A stretch of 64,000 bases of DNA, from NCBI GenBank assembly GCA_027493445.1, contig JAOSKU010000001.1, positions 248,001-312,000 on the forward strand, given 5' to 3'. This DNA comes from Thermoleophilia bacterium. GTDB taxonomy: Bacteria; Actinomycetota; Thermoleophilia; RBG-16-64-13. Of the stretch, positions 45,396-52,889 are shown piece by piece (positions within the stretch are counted from its first letter, which is position 1; every line of letters starts with the position of its first letter). The translations under genes were made by a program, and so were the position numbers. Below the pieces are notes generated by a model. The model did no database searches and was not told the DNA's origin. It saw only the letters and a list, made by a program, of their open reading frames with translations.

Positions 45396-45414
45396 ATACT
45401 GAACTAATCAGGAT
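45396..45414 (+). promoter_or_regulatory. Dyad operator just downstream of the Rrf2 promoter
   Basis: AT-A-CTGA-ACTAA-TCAG-G-AT is a 19-base palindrome with perfect outer arms (AT, CTGA) and odd spacing. It begins about four bases past the predicted transcription start, a typical place for a repressor roadblock. The encoded Rrf2 regulator is the obvious candidate ligand. Confidence 0.6.
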
Positions 45415-45450
45415 TTGGCGGCCGGTCGAGGTCGCTTTCGGGGGACCGGC

Positions 45451-45885
45451 ATGAACATAACTGCCAAAAGCAAGTACGCGGTCCGCGCCCTGGTCGAGCT
45501 GGCCCAGCACTCGGCTGACGCGCCGGTACCCCTCGTCACTCTGGCCGAAGCCAGGGAAATCCCCACCCAGTTCCTCGAGCAGCTATTCGCCGCTCTGCGT
45601 CGAGCTGGCATCCTGCAGTCCCATCGCGGCGTCTACGGCGGCTTCACCTTCAACCGCCCTCCCGATCAGATCACGGTCCTTGATGTGGTGGAGGCCCTTG
45701 ATGGAGCTATCGAGCCCGCCCTTTGCACCACGTCGGAGGCCTGTGAGAGGCGGGCCATCTGCTCGGTTGGTGATGTGTGGATACAGGCCAAGCTGGCCGT
45801 GGAAGAGGTATTCTCGAGCGTAAGCATCCAGGAGCTCGCCGAGCGAGAGGCTACCCTCGAAGGTACCTCCATGTACTACATCTGA
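45451..45885 (+). CDS. Rrf2-family regulator with IscR-type cysteine triad
   Basis: 144 residues. Winged helix: [40 protein letters not shown] and [20 protein letters not shown]. The cysteines in [20 protein letters not shown] are spaced C-x5-C-x5-C, the spacing that binds a 2Fe-2S cluster in IscR. ATG 45451 is the conserved family start. The gene leads cysK and cysE, so it may act like CymR on cysteine synthesis but sense Fe-S or redox state. No isc/suf genes are in the window. Confidence 0.88.
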   Translation: MNITAKSKYAVRALVELAQHSADAPVPLVTLAEAREIPTQFLEQLFAALRRAGILQSHRGVYGGFTFNRPPDQITVLDVVEALDGAIEPALCTTSEACERRAICSVGDVWIQAKLAVEEVFSSVSIQELAEREATLEGTSMYYI

Positions 45886-45940
45886 TGATCGAGGTCGGCA
45901 GCCGCCGGCCGGTAGAACGATCGATTCACCGGGAGGCGCC

Positions 45941-46912
45941 GTGCGTATCGCCGATGACGTGACACAACTTGTGGGCCGAACGCCCTTGTGCCTGCTGGGC
46001 TCGGTGGGCCGCGGGTTGCCCGCAACTCTCGTGGGCAAGCTTGAGTCATTCAATCCGGGTGGCAGTGTCAAGGACCGCATCGGGGTCAGCATGATCGAGG
46101 CGGCGGAGAGCGACGGCTGCATCACTCCCGGCCGAACCGTCATCGTGGAACCCACCTCGGGCAACACTGGCATCGCTCTGGCCATGGTGTGCGCGGCGAA
46201 GGGCTACGAGCTGGTCCTCACCATGCCGGAGACGATGTCGATCGAGCGGCGCAAGCTACTCCGGGCCCTGGGGGCCAAGATCGAGCTGACCCCGGGAGGA
46301 GCGGGGATGTCCGGAGCGGTCGACCGGGCCCTCACCCTGGCGGAAGAGCTGGGCGGTTTCGTTCCCCAGCAGTTCCAGAACCCCAGCAATCCCGCTATTC
46401 ACCGAGAGACGACCGCCCAGGAAATCTGGCAGGACTCCGACGGCCTGGTGGACGTCTTCGTAGCGGGCGTGGGCACGGGAGGCACCATTACCGGCGTGGG
46501 TCAGGTGCTCAAGTCCCTGAAACCGTCGGTCCGGGTGGTGGCGGTGGAACCGGCCGACTCGGCGGTCCTCTCGGGAGGCGTCGCCGGGTCCCACAGGATC
46601 CAGGGGATCGGAGCGGGCTTCGTTCCCGACGTGCTCGATCCATACGTCTACGACGAGGTGATTGCCGTCGGCGACGGCGACGCGTTCGGCGCCGCCCGTC
46701 GGCTCGCTCGCGAGGAGGGGATACTCGGCGGGATATCCTCGGGTGCGGCCCTGCACGCGGCGCTGGAAGTGGCCGGCCGTCCGGAGATGGACGGCCGGAT
46801 GGTGATCGTGCTCCTGCCTGATACGGGGGAGCGGTATCTGAGCACGACCCTGTTCGCGGGGGTCGGTGGTGAGATTGACCTGTCAGCTACAAGGGGTTTT
46901 GATGAGCGCTGA
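45941..46912 (+). CDS. cysK: Cysteine synthase (O-acetylserine sulfhydrylase)
   Basis: 323-residue PLP enzyme. The PLP lysine is in [36 protein letters not shown] is the substrate loop; [13 protein letters not shown] [14 protein letters not shown] binds the PLP phosphate; [11 protein letters not shown] is a C-terminal block. GTG start, 55 bases after the regulator gene. Overlaps cysE. Confidence 0.95.
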   Translation: MRIADDVTQLVGRTPLCLLGSVGRGLPATLVGKLESFNPGGSVKDRIGVSMIEAAESDGCITPGRTVIVEPTSGNTGIALAMVCAAKGYELVLTMPETMSIERRKLLRALGAKIELTPGGAGMSGAVDRALTLAEELGGFVPQQFQNPSNPAIHRETTAQEIWQDSDGLVDVFVAGVGTGGTITGVGQVLKSLKPSVRVVAVEPADSAVLSGGVAGSHRIQGIGAGFVPDVLDPYVYDEVIAVGDGDAFGAARRLAREEGILGGISSGAALHAALEVAGRPEMDGRMVIVLLPDTGERYLSTTLFAGVGGEIDLSATRGFDER

Positions 46913-47738
46913 GAGACACACCGCCGACACCGGAGGCAAGAGACCCGTCTCGCTCCTAGCCGTTACTGCGGGGGCCGCAATGGCTTGGGTATATCTGACC
47001 TCGTCCGGCCGCCAGGTGCGAGACACGCTGCGCCGCGACATCGAGGTCATCCAGGAGCGAGACCCGGCCGCACGCAACGTCGTCGAGATCGTAACCACCT
47101 ACGCGGGCTTCCATGCCATCCTCTTTCATCGGGTGGCTCACTGGCTCTGGCTGAGAGAAGTGCCGGTGTTTCCCCGCATGGTCTCTCAGCTCAGCCGCTT
47201 CCTAACTCAAATCGAGATTCATCCAGGGGCCCAGATTGGCGAGGGGCTGTTCATCGACCACGGCTCGGGTGTGGTCATCGGCGAGACCACCGAGATCGGT
47301 CGCAACGTCACCATCTACCAGGGTGTCACCCTGGGGGGGACCGGCAAGGAGTCGGGCAAGCGCCACCCCACTATCGGTGACAACGTGGTCATCGGCACGG
47401 GGGCAAAGGTTCTGGGCTCGATCACGGTGGGCAACAACGCCAAGATCGGCGCCGGCAGCGTGGTGGTCCAGCCCGTGCCCGCCAACACCACCGTGGTGGG
47501 TAATCCGGGGCGGCCGGTCATCACCGACGGGACCAAGGTGGGCATCCCCGACATCGACTACACGCATCTGCCCGATCCGGTGGCCGAGGCCATGAAGTGC
47601 GTTGTGCGACGCATGGTCCAGCTCGAGAACGAACTCGATGAGATCTGCCCGCCCCACCAGAAGCGCCGCCAGGAGCAGCGCCTCTTGGACGAAGAGATCT
47701 GCAACCTCACCGGGTTCTACCAGGGATCGGGAATCTGA
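46902..47738 (+). CDS. cysE: Serine O-acetyltransferase with hydrophobic N-terminal extension
   Basis: 278 residues from ATG 46902. The catalytic part is typical Cys[49 protein letters not shown] and left-handed beta-helix hexapeptides ending [15 protein letters not shown]. Unusual is the roughly 40-residue front piece with a hydrophobic stretch [17 protein letters not shown]. An in-frame ATG at 46980 would remove about half of it. AAGGGG precedes 46902. It overlaps cysK by 11 bases, so the acetylserine producer and consumer are coupled; the complex of CysE with CysK is well known. Confidence 0.93.
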   Translation: MSAERHTADTGGKRPVSLLAVTAGAAMAWVYLTSSGRQVRDTLRRDIEVIQERDPAARNVVEIVTTYAGFHAILFHRVAHWLWLREVPVFPRMVSQLSRFLTQIEIHPGAQIGEGLFIDHGSGVVIGETTEIGRNVTIYQGVTLGGTGKESGKRHPTIGDNVVIGTGAKVLGSITVGNNAKIGAGSVVVQPVPANTTVVGNPGRPVITDGTKVGIPDIDYTHLPDPVAEAMKCVVRRMVQLENELDEICPPHQKRRQEQRLLDEEICNLTGFYQGSGI

Positions 47739-47748
47739 CGCCAGGTAG

Positions 47749-47909
47749 GAGCTCGGCTCGAAACGAAGCCCCGGCCCCCAGGCCGCCCTGGCCGGGGCGA
47801 TGCGGTGTCCTCGGTCACGTCCGTAGCGCTGCTACGCCCGCTCCCTGCGTCCTTGCCTCGCCCGCACCCAGCGCATCCTGAGGGCGAAGCGTCATTCCGA
47901 ACCGAGCTC
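47749..47909 (-). repeat. Intergenic inverted-terminus repeat, copy 7 (161 bp, full length)
   Basis: Reverse orientation, third subfamily: left end GAGCTCGGCTCGAAACGAAG, right end GAAGCGTCATTCCGAACCGA then GCTC. The outer inverted repeats pair at 11 of 12 positions despite differing from copies 1 and 5, so both ends changed together. Hairpin CGTAGC-GCT-GCTACG is perfect. Begins 10 bases after cysE. Confidence 0.92.
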
Positions 47910-47911
47910 TG

Positions 47912-48029
47912 GAGCTCGCTTCGAAACGAAGCCCCGGCCCCCAGGCCGCCCTGGGCGGGGCGATGCGGTGTCCTCGGTCACGTCCGTAGCGCTGCTACGC
48001 CCGCTCCCTGCGTCCGTGCCTCGCCCGCA
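47912..48029 (-). repeat. Intergenic repeat, copy 8 (truncated, tandem to copy 7)
   Basis: Starts GAGCTCGCTTCGAAACGAAG two bases after copy 7 and follows the family for about 118 bases to GCCTCGCCCGCA, where similarity stops; the second terminus is missing. The remaining 48030-48092 before pcrA shows nothing identifiable. Confidence 0.88.
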
Positions 48030-48092
48030 GCCCACACTGGGCGGTGCCCGGACGCCCGCCTGGGTGGGTCCCATGGGGTACCATGAGAGTCG

Positions 48093-50411
48093 ATGCCTAT
48101 CTCTGATCACATCCCGGCGGGGCCCGGTGAGACGGACACTCCGCTCCTGAACGAATCCCAGGCGGCCGCCGTTTTCCACGAGGGCGGCCCCTTGCTCGTG
48201 GTGGCCGGGGCGGGGTCGGGTAAGACCCGGGTCCTCACCTACCGCATTGCCCATCTGATCCGCAGCCACCAGGCCGGCCCATACGAGATCCTGGCCATAA
48301 CTTTCACCAACAAGGCGGCCGGCGAGATGAAGAACCGGGTGGTCGAGCTGGTGGGCCCGGTAGCTCAGACGATGTGGGTCTCCACCTTCCACGCCGCCTG
48401 CGCCCGCATTTTGCGCCGCGAGGCCGAGGTGCTGGGTTATCGCTCGGGCTTTTCCATCTATGACTCGGACGACCAGGTGCGCCTTGTCAAGCACTGCTTG
48501 GAGGACTTGGGCTACGATGCCAAACGCTTCCCACCTCGAGCCATCCACGCACGCATCTCCGACGCCAAGAACCGGCTCATCGACGTTGACGAGTTCGCAA
48601 GCGGCGGGGGAGGGGGCACCCCGGCGTGGGCGGGGCGGCAGGGGGCCTGGGGAACGGGCAGCTACTTGGAAGTGGCGGGCGAGGTCTACCGCCTGTACCA
48701 GAGGAAGCTCTACGAGCTGAATGCCATGGACTTCGACGATCTCATCATGCGCACTGTGGAGGTGCTCCAGCTCGAGCCACGCCGCCTGGCTCACTATCGT
48801 GCCGGCTTCCGCCAGGTGCTGGTCGACGAGTATCAGGACACGAATCACGCCCAGTACATCCTGGTGAAGCTTTTGGCCGAGGAGCATCAGCAGATCACCG
48901 TGGTGGGCGACGACGATCAGTCGGTCTACTCCTGGCGCGGCGCCGACATCCGCAACATTCTCGAGTTCGAACGCGATTTCCCCGGCGCCACGGTGGTCAC
49001 CCTCGAGCAGAACTACCGTTCCACCACCACGATCCTCAAGGCGGCCAACGCTGTGGTCGACCACAACCGGGGCCGCAAGTCCAAACGCCTGTGGAGCGAC
49101 CTGGGGGAGGGGGAGCCGGTCGTGCTCCTCGAGGCTGAGAACGAGCACGAGGAGGCCCGGCTGGTGGCGGGTGAGATCCAGAGCCTGATCCGCGACGGAC
49201 GTGATCCCTCGGGTATCGCAGTCTTCTACCGGGTGAACGCCCAGTCGCGGGTGCTGGAGGACATTCTGGTGCGGTACGGCATCGCCTACCAGGTGGTAGG
49301 GGGCACGAAGTTCTACGAGCGAGCCGAGATCAAGGACGTGCTCGCCTACCTGCGCGTGCTCTGCAACCCGGTAGACGATCTCTCCTTCCAGCGGATCGTC
49401 AACACGCCCAAGCGTGGCCTGGGCGAGGTGGCCCAGGGACGCCTACAGCTCCTGGCTGCGGAGCACGGCCTGTCGCTGCGGGCCGCCCTGGCCTTGGTAG
49501 AGGAGCAGGGAGAATTCTCGCCGGGTGCTCGCAAGGCCCTGACCTGTTTGCACCAGGTCTTCCTAAGGTGGGAGGAACGGCACCGGGCCCGAGACGACCT
49601 TCGGGCGGGGGTGGTCGACCAGATCCGGGCCGTCATGGAAGAAAGCGGCCTAGTGCCTGCCCTGCAGGCCGAGCATACACTCGAGAACGAGGGGCGCCTC
49701 GAGAACCTGCAGGAGTTCCTGGTGGTCGCCCAAGAGTTCGACGCGGTCAACCCGGGCGGCGATCTCACCGACTTCCTGGAAGGCATTAGCCTCTACGCCG
49801 ACGCCGACGTCCTACAGGAGCAGGCCTCTCTGGTCACTCTCATGACGCTGCACAACGCCAAGGGCCTCGAGTTCGACTATGTCTTCATCGTAGGCATGGA
49901 AGAGGGAGTGTTCCCGCACTCCAGGGCCCTCGACGAGCAGAACCTGGAGGAGGAGCGCCGTCTGTGCTACGTCGGCATCACGCGGGCCAGGGAGCGGGTG
50001 CACCTGAGCTATGCACGTCAGCGCTCCCTGTATGGGGCCGGCAACTACAACGTACCCAGCCGCTTCCTCGACGAGATTCCCGAGGCACTGGTGGAGCGCC
50101 GGGGCAGACGCGGTAGCGGTAGTCTTGGCGCTCCCCGCCGGGCTGCTACGAGCTTCCGCCGGTCTGGGGCTTCATCGGCCCTGGGGTCGGGCGTCCAAGG
50201 CACCGGCCTCATCCGCCGCTCCGGAGCGGCGGATGAGGGGCAAGCCCCCGGGAAGACCACCTTCGTCGTAGGGGACACGGTGGTTCACGCCAAGTTCGGC
50301 GCGGGAGTGGTGCTAGGCGTGGATGCCGGCGGCGTGGTGCGCGTCTTCTTCCAAGACCTGGGCGAGCAGAAGCGCCTGCTGATCGACTACGCACCCTTGA
50401 AGAGGATGTAG
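48093..50411 (+). CDS. pcrA: UvrD/PcrA-type DNA helicase
   Basis: 772-residue SF1A 3'-5' helicase in replication restart and excision repair. Walker A AGAGSGKT near residue 40, ITFTNKAAGEMKNRV, VDEYQDTNHAQY, GDDDQSVYSWRGAD, LEQNYRST, MTLHNAKGLEFDYVFIVGME and VGITRARERVHL are in order. The C-terminal linker is low complexity and the end (GDTVVHAKFGAGVVLGVDAG) is the PcrA C-terminal domain. A glycine-rich insertion (GGGGGTPAWAGRQGAWG) is present in subdomain 1B. Bracketed by two pairs of repeat elements and probably monocistronic. Confidence 0.95.
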   Translation: MPISDHIPAGPGETDTPLLNESQAAAVFHEGGPLLVVAGAGSGKTRVLTYRIAHLIRSHQAGPYEILAITFTNKAAGEMKNRVVELVGPVAQTMWVSTFHAACARILRREAEVLGYRSGFSIYDSDDQVRLVKHCLEDLGYDAKRFPPRAIHARISDAKNRLIDVDEFASGGGGGTPAWAGRQGAWGTGSYLEVAGEVYRLYQRKLYELNAMDFDDLIMRTVEVLQLEPRRLAHYRAGFRQVLVDEYQDTNHAQYILVKLLAEEHQQITVVGDDDQSVYSWRGADIRNILEFERDFPGATVVTLEQNYRSTTTILKAANAVVDHNRGRKSKRLWSDLGEGEPVVLLEAENEHEEARLVAGEIQSLIRDGRDPSGIAVFYRVNAQSRVLEDILVRYGIAYQVVGGTKFYERAEIKDVLAYLRVLCNPVDDLSFQRIVNTPKRGLGEVAQGRLQLLAAEHGLSLRAALALVEEQGEFSPGARKALTCLHQVFLRWEERHRARDDLRAGVVDQIRAVMEESGLVPALQAEHTLENEGRLENLQEFLVVAQEFDAVNPGGDLTDFLEGISLYADADVLQEQASLVTLMTLHNAKGLEFDYVFIVGMEEGVFPHSRALDEQNLEEERRLCYVGITRARERVHLSYARQRSLYGAGNYNVPSRFLDEIPEALVERRGRRGSGSLGAPRRAATSFRRSGASSALGSGVQGTGLIRRSGAADEGQAPGKTTFVVGDTVVHAKFGAGVVLGVDAGGVVRVFFQDLGEQKRLLIDYAPLKRM
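50207..50238. repeat. 32-bp perfect palindrome inside pcrA
   Basis: CCTCATCCGCCGCTCC is followed at once by its exact reverse complement GGAGCGGCGGATGAGG, with no loop. It encodes LIRRSGAADEG in the variable linker before the PcrA C-terminal domain, a place tolerant of insertions. Confidence 0.85.
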
Positions 50412-50419
50412 TAACCGAA

Positions 50420-50580
50420 GAGCTCGGCTCGAAACGAAGCCCCGGCCCCCAGGCCGCCCTGGCCGGGGCCATGCGGTGTCCTCGGTCACGTCCGTAGCGC
50501 TGCTACGCCCGCTCCCTGCGTCCTTGCCTCGCCCGCACCCAGCGCATCGTGAGGGCGAAGCGTCATTCCGAACCGAGCTC
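50420..50580 (-). repeat. Intergenic inverted-terminus repeat, copy 9 (161 bp, full length)
   Basis: Reverse orientation and nearly identical to copy 7; I count two differences in 161 positions (GCGATG to GCCATG, ATCCTG to ATCGTG). Begins 8 bases after pcrA. The near identity indicates recent copying or gene conversion. Confidence 0.93.
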
Positions 50581-50582
50581 TG

Positions 50583-50681
50583 GAGCTCGGCTCGGAACGA
50601 AGCCCCGGCCCCCAGGCCGGCCCTGGGCGGTGCGATGCTGTGTCCTCGGTCACGTCCGGGGCGCTGCTACGCCCGCTCCCT
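50583..50681 (-). repeat. Intergenic repeat, copy 10 (truncated, tandem to copy 9)
   Basis: Starts GAGCTCGGCTCGGAACGAAG two bases after copy 9 and ends after GCCCGCTCCCT. It is truncated at the same side as copy 8 but at a different point. The spacer TG between the two members is the same as in the copy 7-8 pair. Confidence 0.88.
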
Positions 50682-50803
50682 CCACCTCGTGAGCTCGCTG
50701 CCCACCCACGCTTATTCCGTGCAACCTATCGTGCACGGAACGGATATTGCAGTATATGTTGCGTGAGGCTAAGGGGGCGTTGTCCATGCGCCTTCGGGGG
50801 ACG

Positions 50804-50828
50804 TGGTACGCTGTGGGGGCTTGTGGGA
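50804..50828 (+). promoter_or_regulatory. MraZ-box direct repeats upstream of mraZ
   Basis: TGGTA-N5-TGGGG-N5-TGGGA: three direct repeats spaced exactly 10 bases apart, two perfect and one with a single change from TGGGN. This is the established architecture of MraZ binding sites. It ends 75 bases before the mraZ start, so autoregulation of the division cluster is likely. The region 50682-50803 before it shows no gene. Confidence 0.7.
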
Positions 50829-50868
50829 CGCAATTGCAGTTTCATTCCAATCTAATGGGACGAATTTC

Positions 50869-50897
50869 TTGCGTTTTCCCATGACACCCTCTAGGAT
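50869..50897 (+). promoter_or_regulatory. Probable promoter of the division cluster giving a leaderless mraZ mRNA
   Basis: TTGCGT (50869-50874), a 17-base spacer, then TAGGAT (50892-50897). The predicted transcription start coincides with the mraZ ATG at 50904. Hexamer matches are moderate but spacing is ideal. A weak AGGG just before the ATG could serve as ribosome site if transcription starts upstream instead. Confidence 0.45.
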
Positions 50898-50903
50898 AGG
50901 GTC

Positions 50904-51350
50904 ATGCGCGGACCCTTCATCACAGGACAGTTCGACCACACGCTGGACGACAAGGGGCGAGTGACTCTACCGGCAAAGTACCGGAAGCTCTTCGAGGAGC
51001 ATGCCTACCTGGTGGAAAGCACCGACGGTGCCGAGTGCGTGGCCGTGTACCACGCTGACTCCTGGGCTGAGCACGACGAGGTCTACATCGAGCCCAAGAA
51101 CAAGTTTGACGAGCCCGCGGAAAGCACCAGCGTGCGGGGCATCTACAGCTTCATGCACGACATGGTCCCCGACAAGCAGGGGCGGATCATGGTCCCTCAG
51201 GACTTCGTGGAGCAGCTGGGTTTGAAGGACAAGGTGAAGATCGTGGGCAATCGGGACCACTTGGAGCTCTGGCATCCCGACACGTTCGCGCGTGAGATCC
51301 AGGAGTACCGGCGGATGAAGGCGGAGAGAAGGAGGGCACGTGCCTCCTAG
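50904..51350 (+). CDS. mraZ: Transcriptional regulator MraZ
   Basis: 148 residues with two SpoVT/AbrB-like halves: ITGQFDHTLDDKGRVTLPAK and SFMHDMVPDKQGRIMVPQDF, each with the DxKGR/DxQGR motif. Binds its own upstream repeats. First gene of the division and cell wall cluster. Its end overlaps rsmH by 11 bases. Confidence 0.95.
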   Translation: MRGPFITGQFDHTLDDKGRVTLPAKYRKLFEEHAYLVESTDGAECVAVYHADSWAEHDEVYIEPKNKFDEPAESTSVRGIYSFMHDMVPDKQGRIMVPQDFVEQLGLKDKVKIVGNRDHLELWHPDTFAREIQEYRRMKAERRRARAS

Positions 51351-52311
51351 CGCACTTTCACTGGCATTCGAGGTGGAGATGGCCATGGCGCACGAGCCCG
51401 TCCTCAGGGAAGAGCTTCTCGAGATCCTCGACCCTGCTCCGACGAGCCAGGTGCTCGATTGCACATTCGGAGCCGGTGGCCACGCCAAGGCCGTCGCCGC
51501 TCGGCTGGGCCCGAGGGGCAGCTTCACCGCGTGCGACCGTGACCCCATAGCTCGGGGCTACTTCGAAGAGTTCTCCCGTACAGCATCCGTTCCTGCCGAG
51601 TTTCTCGCCGGCAACTTCGCCGACGTGCTTCACGAGCTCGGTCGTCAGAGGCGCCGCTTCACGCACATCTACTTGGACCTGGGCCTGAGCAGCATGCAGG
51701 TGGACACCGAGGAGCGGGGATTCTCCTACAGCTACGACGCCCCCCTGGACATGCGTATGGAGCCCGACCTGGAACTGACGGCGGCCGACATCCTGAACAC
51801 ATGGGACGAGGCTCGTCTGGCCTGGGTTTTCCGCGAGTACGGTGAGGAGCGCTACGCGCGCCGTATCGCCCGGTCGGTCATACGCCGCAGGGAGCGCAAT
51901 CCGTACTCCCGCACAGCGGAGCTGGTCGACACGGTCAAAGAGGCCATCCCCACGCCCGCTCGGTTCGGCTCGCGCAATCCTGCCCGCCGGGTTTTCCAGG
52001 CCCTTCGCATCGCGGTCAACGACGAGCTCGAGAGTCTTCGCCGGGCCCTACCCGAGGCCGCGACGCTCTTGCGACCAGGTGGGGTGCTGGCTGTCATCAG
52101 CTTCCACTCCCTCGAGGATCGCATCGTCAAGGAGTTCTTCGCGGCCCAAGCCCACCCGTGCACCTGTCCGCCAGACTTCCCAGTCTGCGTGTGCGGCAAG
52201 GAGGCCACGTTGGAAATCATTACGCCGAAGGCGGTCATGCCCGGAACGCGCGAGCTCGAGGCCAATCCCCGGTCGAGCTCGGCGCGCATGCGGGCGGCGA
52301 GGAAGAGGTGA
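51340..52311 (+). CDS. rsmH: 16S rRNA (cytosine(1402)-N(4))-methyltransferase
   Basis: 323 residues. SAM-binding: DCTFGAGGHAKAVAARLGPR and DRDPIA; IYLDLGLSSMQVD, FSYSYDAPLDMRM, NPARRVFQALRIAVNDELES and VISFHSLEDRIVKEFF are family motifs. Usual NPA-like GVSS reads GLSS here. GTG 51340 follows AAGGAGGGCAC. Next stop and ftsL start share bases (TGATG). Confidence 0.95.
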   Translation: MPPSALSLAFEVEMAMAHEPVLREELLEILDPAPTSQVLDCTFGAGGHAKAVAARLGPRGSFTACDRDPIARGYFEEFSRTASVPAEFLAGNFADVLHELGRQRRRFTHIYLDLGLSSMQVDTEERGFSYSYDAPLDMRMEPDLELTAADILNTWDEARLAWVFREYGEERYARRIARSVIRRRERNPYSRTAELVDTVKEAIPTPARFGSRNPARRVFQALRIAVNDELESLRRALPEAATLLRPGGVLAVISFHSLEDRIVKEFFAAQAHPCTCPPDFPVCVCGKEATLEIITPKAVMPGTRELEANPRSSSARMRAARKR

Positions 52312-52889
52312 TGGCCGCGCCCGCCCGCGTGTGGCAGCACCCCCGCTGGTCGTACGATGAAACCTCGTCGCCGGCCGCTCGCCGCGCCGCGGCCCGTATG
52401 GCCATCCGCTCAGGAGCTGCCGCTTCATCTCAGACCGTCGCCACCGCGGCGGCGGTGGCTGATCCGCGGCCCACATTCCGCCCGGCGTCCGCACCGGCGC
52501 CCCGACTGCGCGCGGTGCGGCGCCCGCGTGTTCGCCTCTTTCCGGCCCTGGTCGTGCTTGTGATGGCCGGAGCGGCGCTCCTGGGTCCCACGGCCCTCAA
52601 CCTTGCCTCGATGCGGGCTGAGTGGCGCACGGCCCATCTTGAGCAGCAGAGAGACGACATGCTGGCCCAACGGGCTGCCCTCCAGGCCCGGGTTTCGGCG
52701 CTGTCGTCCACGCAGCGGATCGAGGAGGCGGCTCGGCGCCTCGGCATGGTGAAGCCGACAGCGGTGGATCTTCCTTGCGCTGCCGGGTGCCGGCAGCGGG
52801 GCGTTGGGGCCTTGGGCCAGTGTGCAGGAGAGTTCCGCCCCAGCGGGGCACCCGGCGGGCAAGGGGGCGGACCGGCTGACGGTCGATGA
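52311..52889 (+). CDS. ftsL: FtsL-like divisome membrane protein
   Basis: 192 residues by position and topology. A long proline/alanine-rich cytoplasmic N-terminus, one transmembrane helix (LFPALVVLVMAGAALLGPTA), then a short leucine-zipper-like coil (WRTAHLEQQRDDMLAQRAAL, QARVSALSSTQRIEEAARRL) and GMVKPTAVDL, typical of FtsL/FtsB-type proteins. The last 35 residues are glycine- and cysteine-containing and not family-like. ATG 52311 is used; GTG 52308 is possible. Stop overlaps ftsI start (ATGA), which supports this frame. Confidence 0.75.
   Translation: MAAPARVWQHPRWSYDETSSPAARRAAARMAIRSGAAASSQTVATAAAVADPRPTFRPASAPAPRLRAVRRPRVRLFPALVVLVMAGAALLGPTALNLASMRAEWRTAHLEQQRDDMLAQRAALQARVSALSSTQRIEEAARRLGMVKPTAVDLPCAAGCRQRGVGALGQCAGEFRPSGAPGGQGGGPADGR

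Noticed and set aside
45391..45416. IscR type 2 site in the Rrf2 leader
   Set aside because: AAACC and GG elements exist but spacing does not fit the type 2 consensus; only the CTGA-N5-TCAG dyad is convincing.
47749..48029. CRISPR array
   Set aside because: Units are about 160 bp, adjacent with two-base gaps, and have no regular spacers or cas genes nearby.
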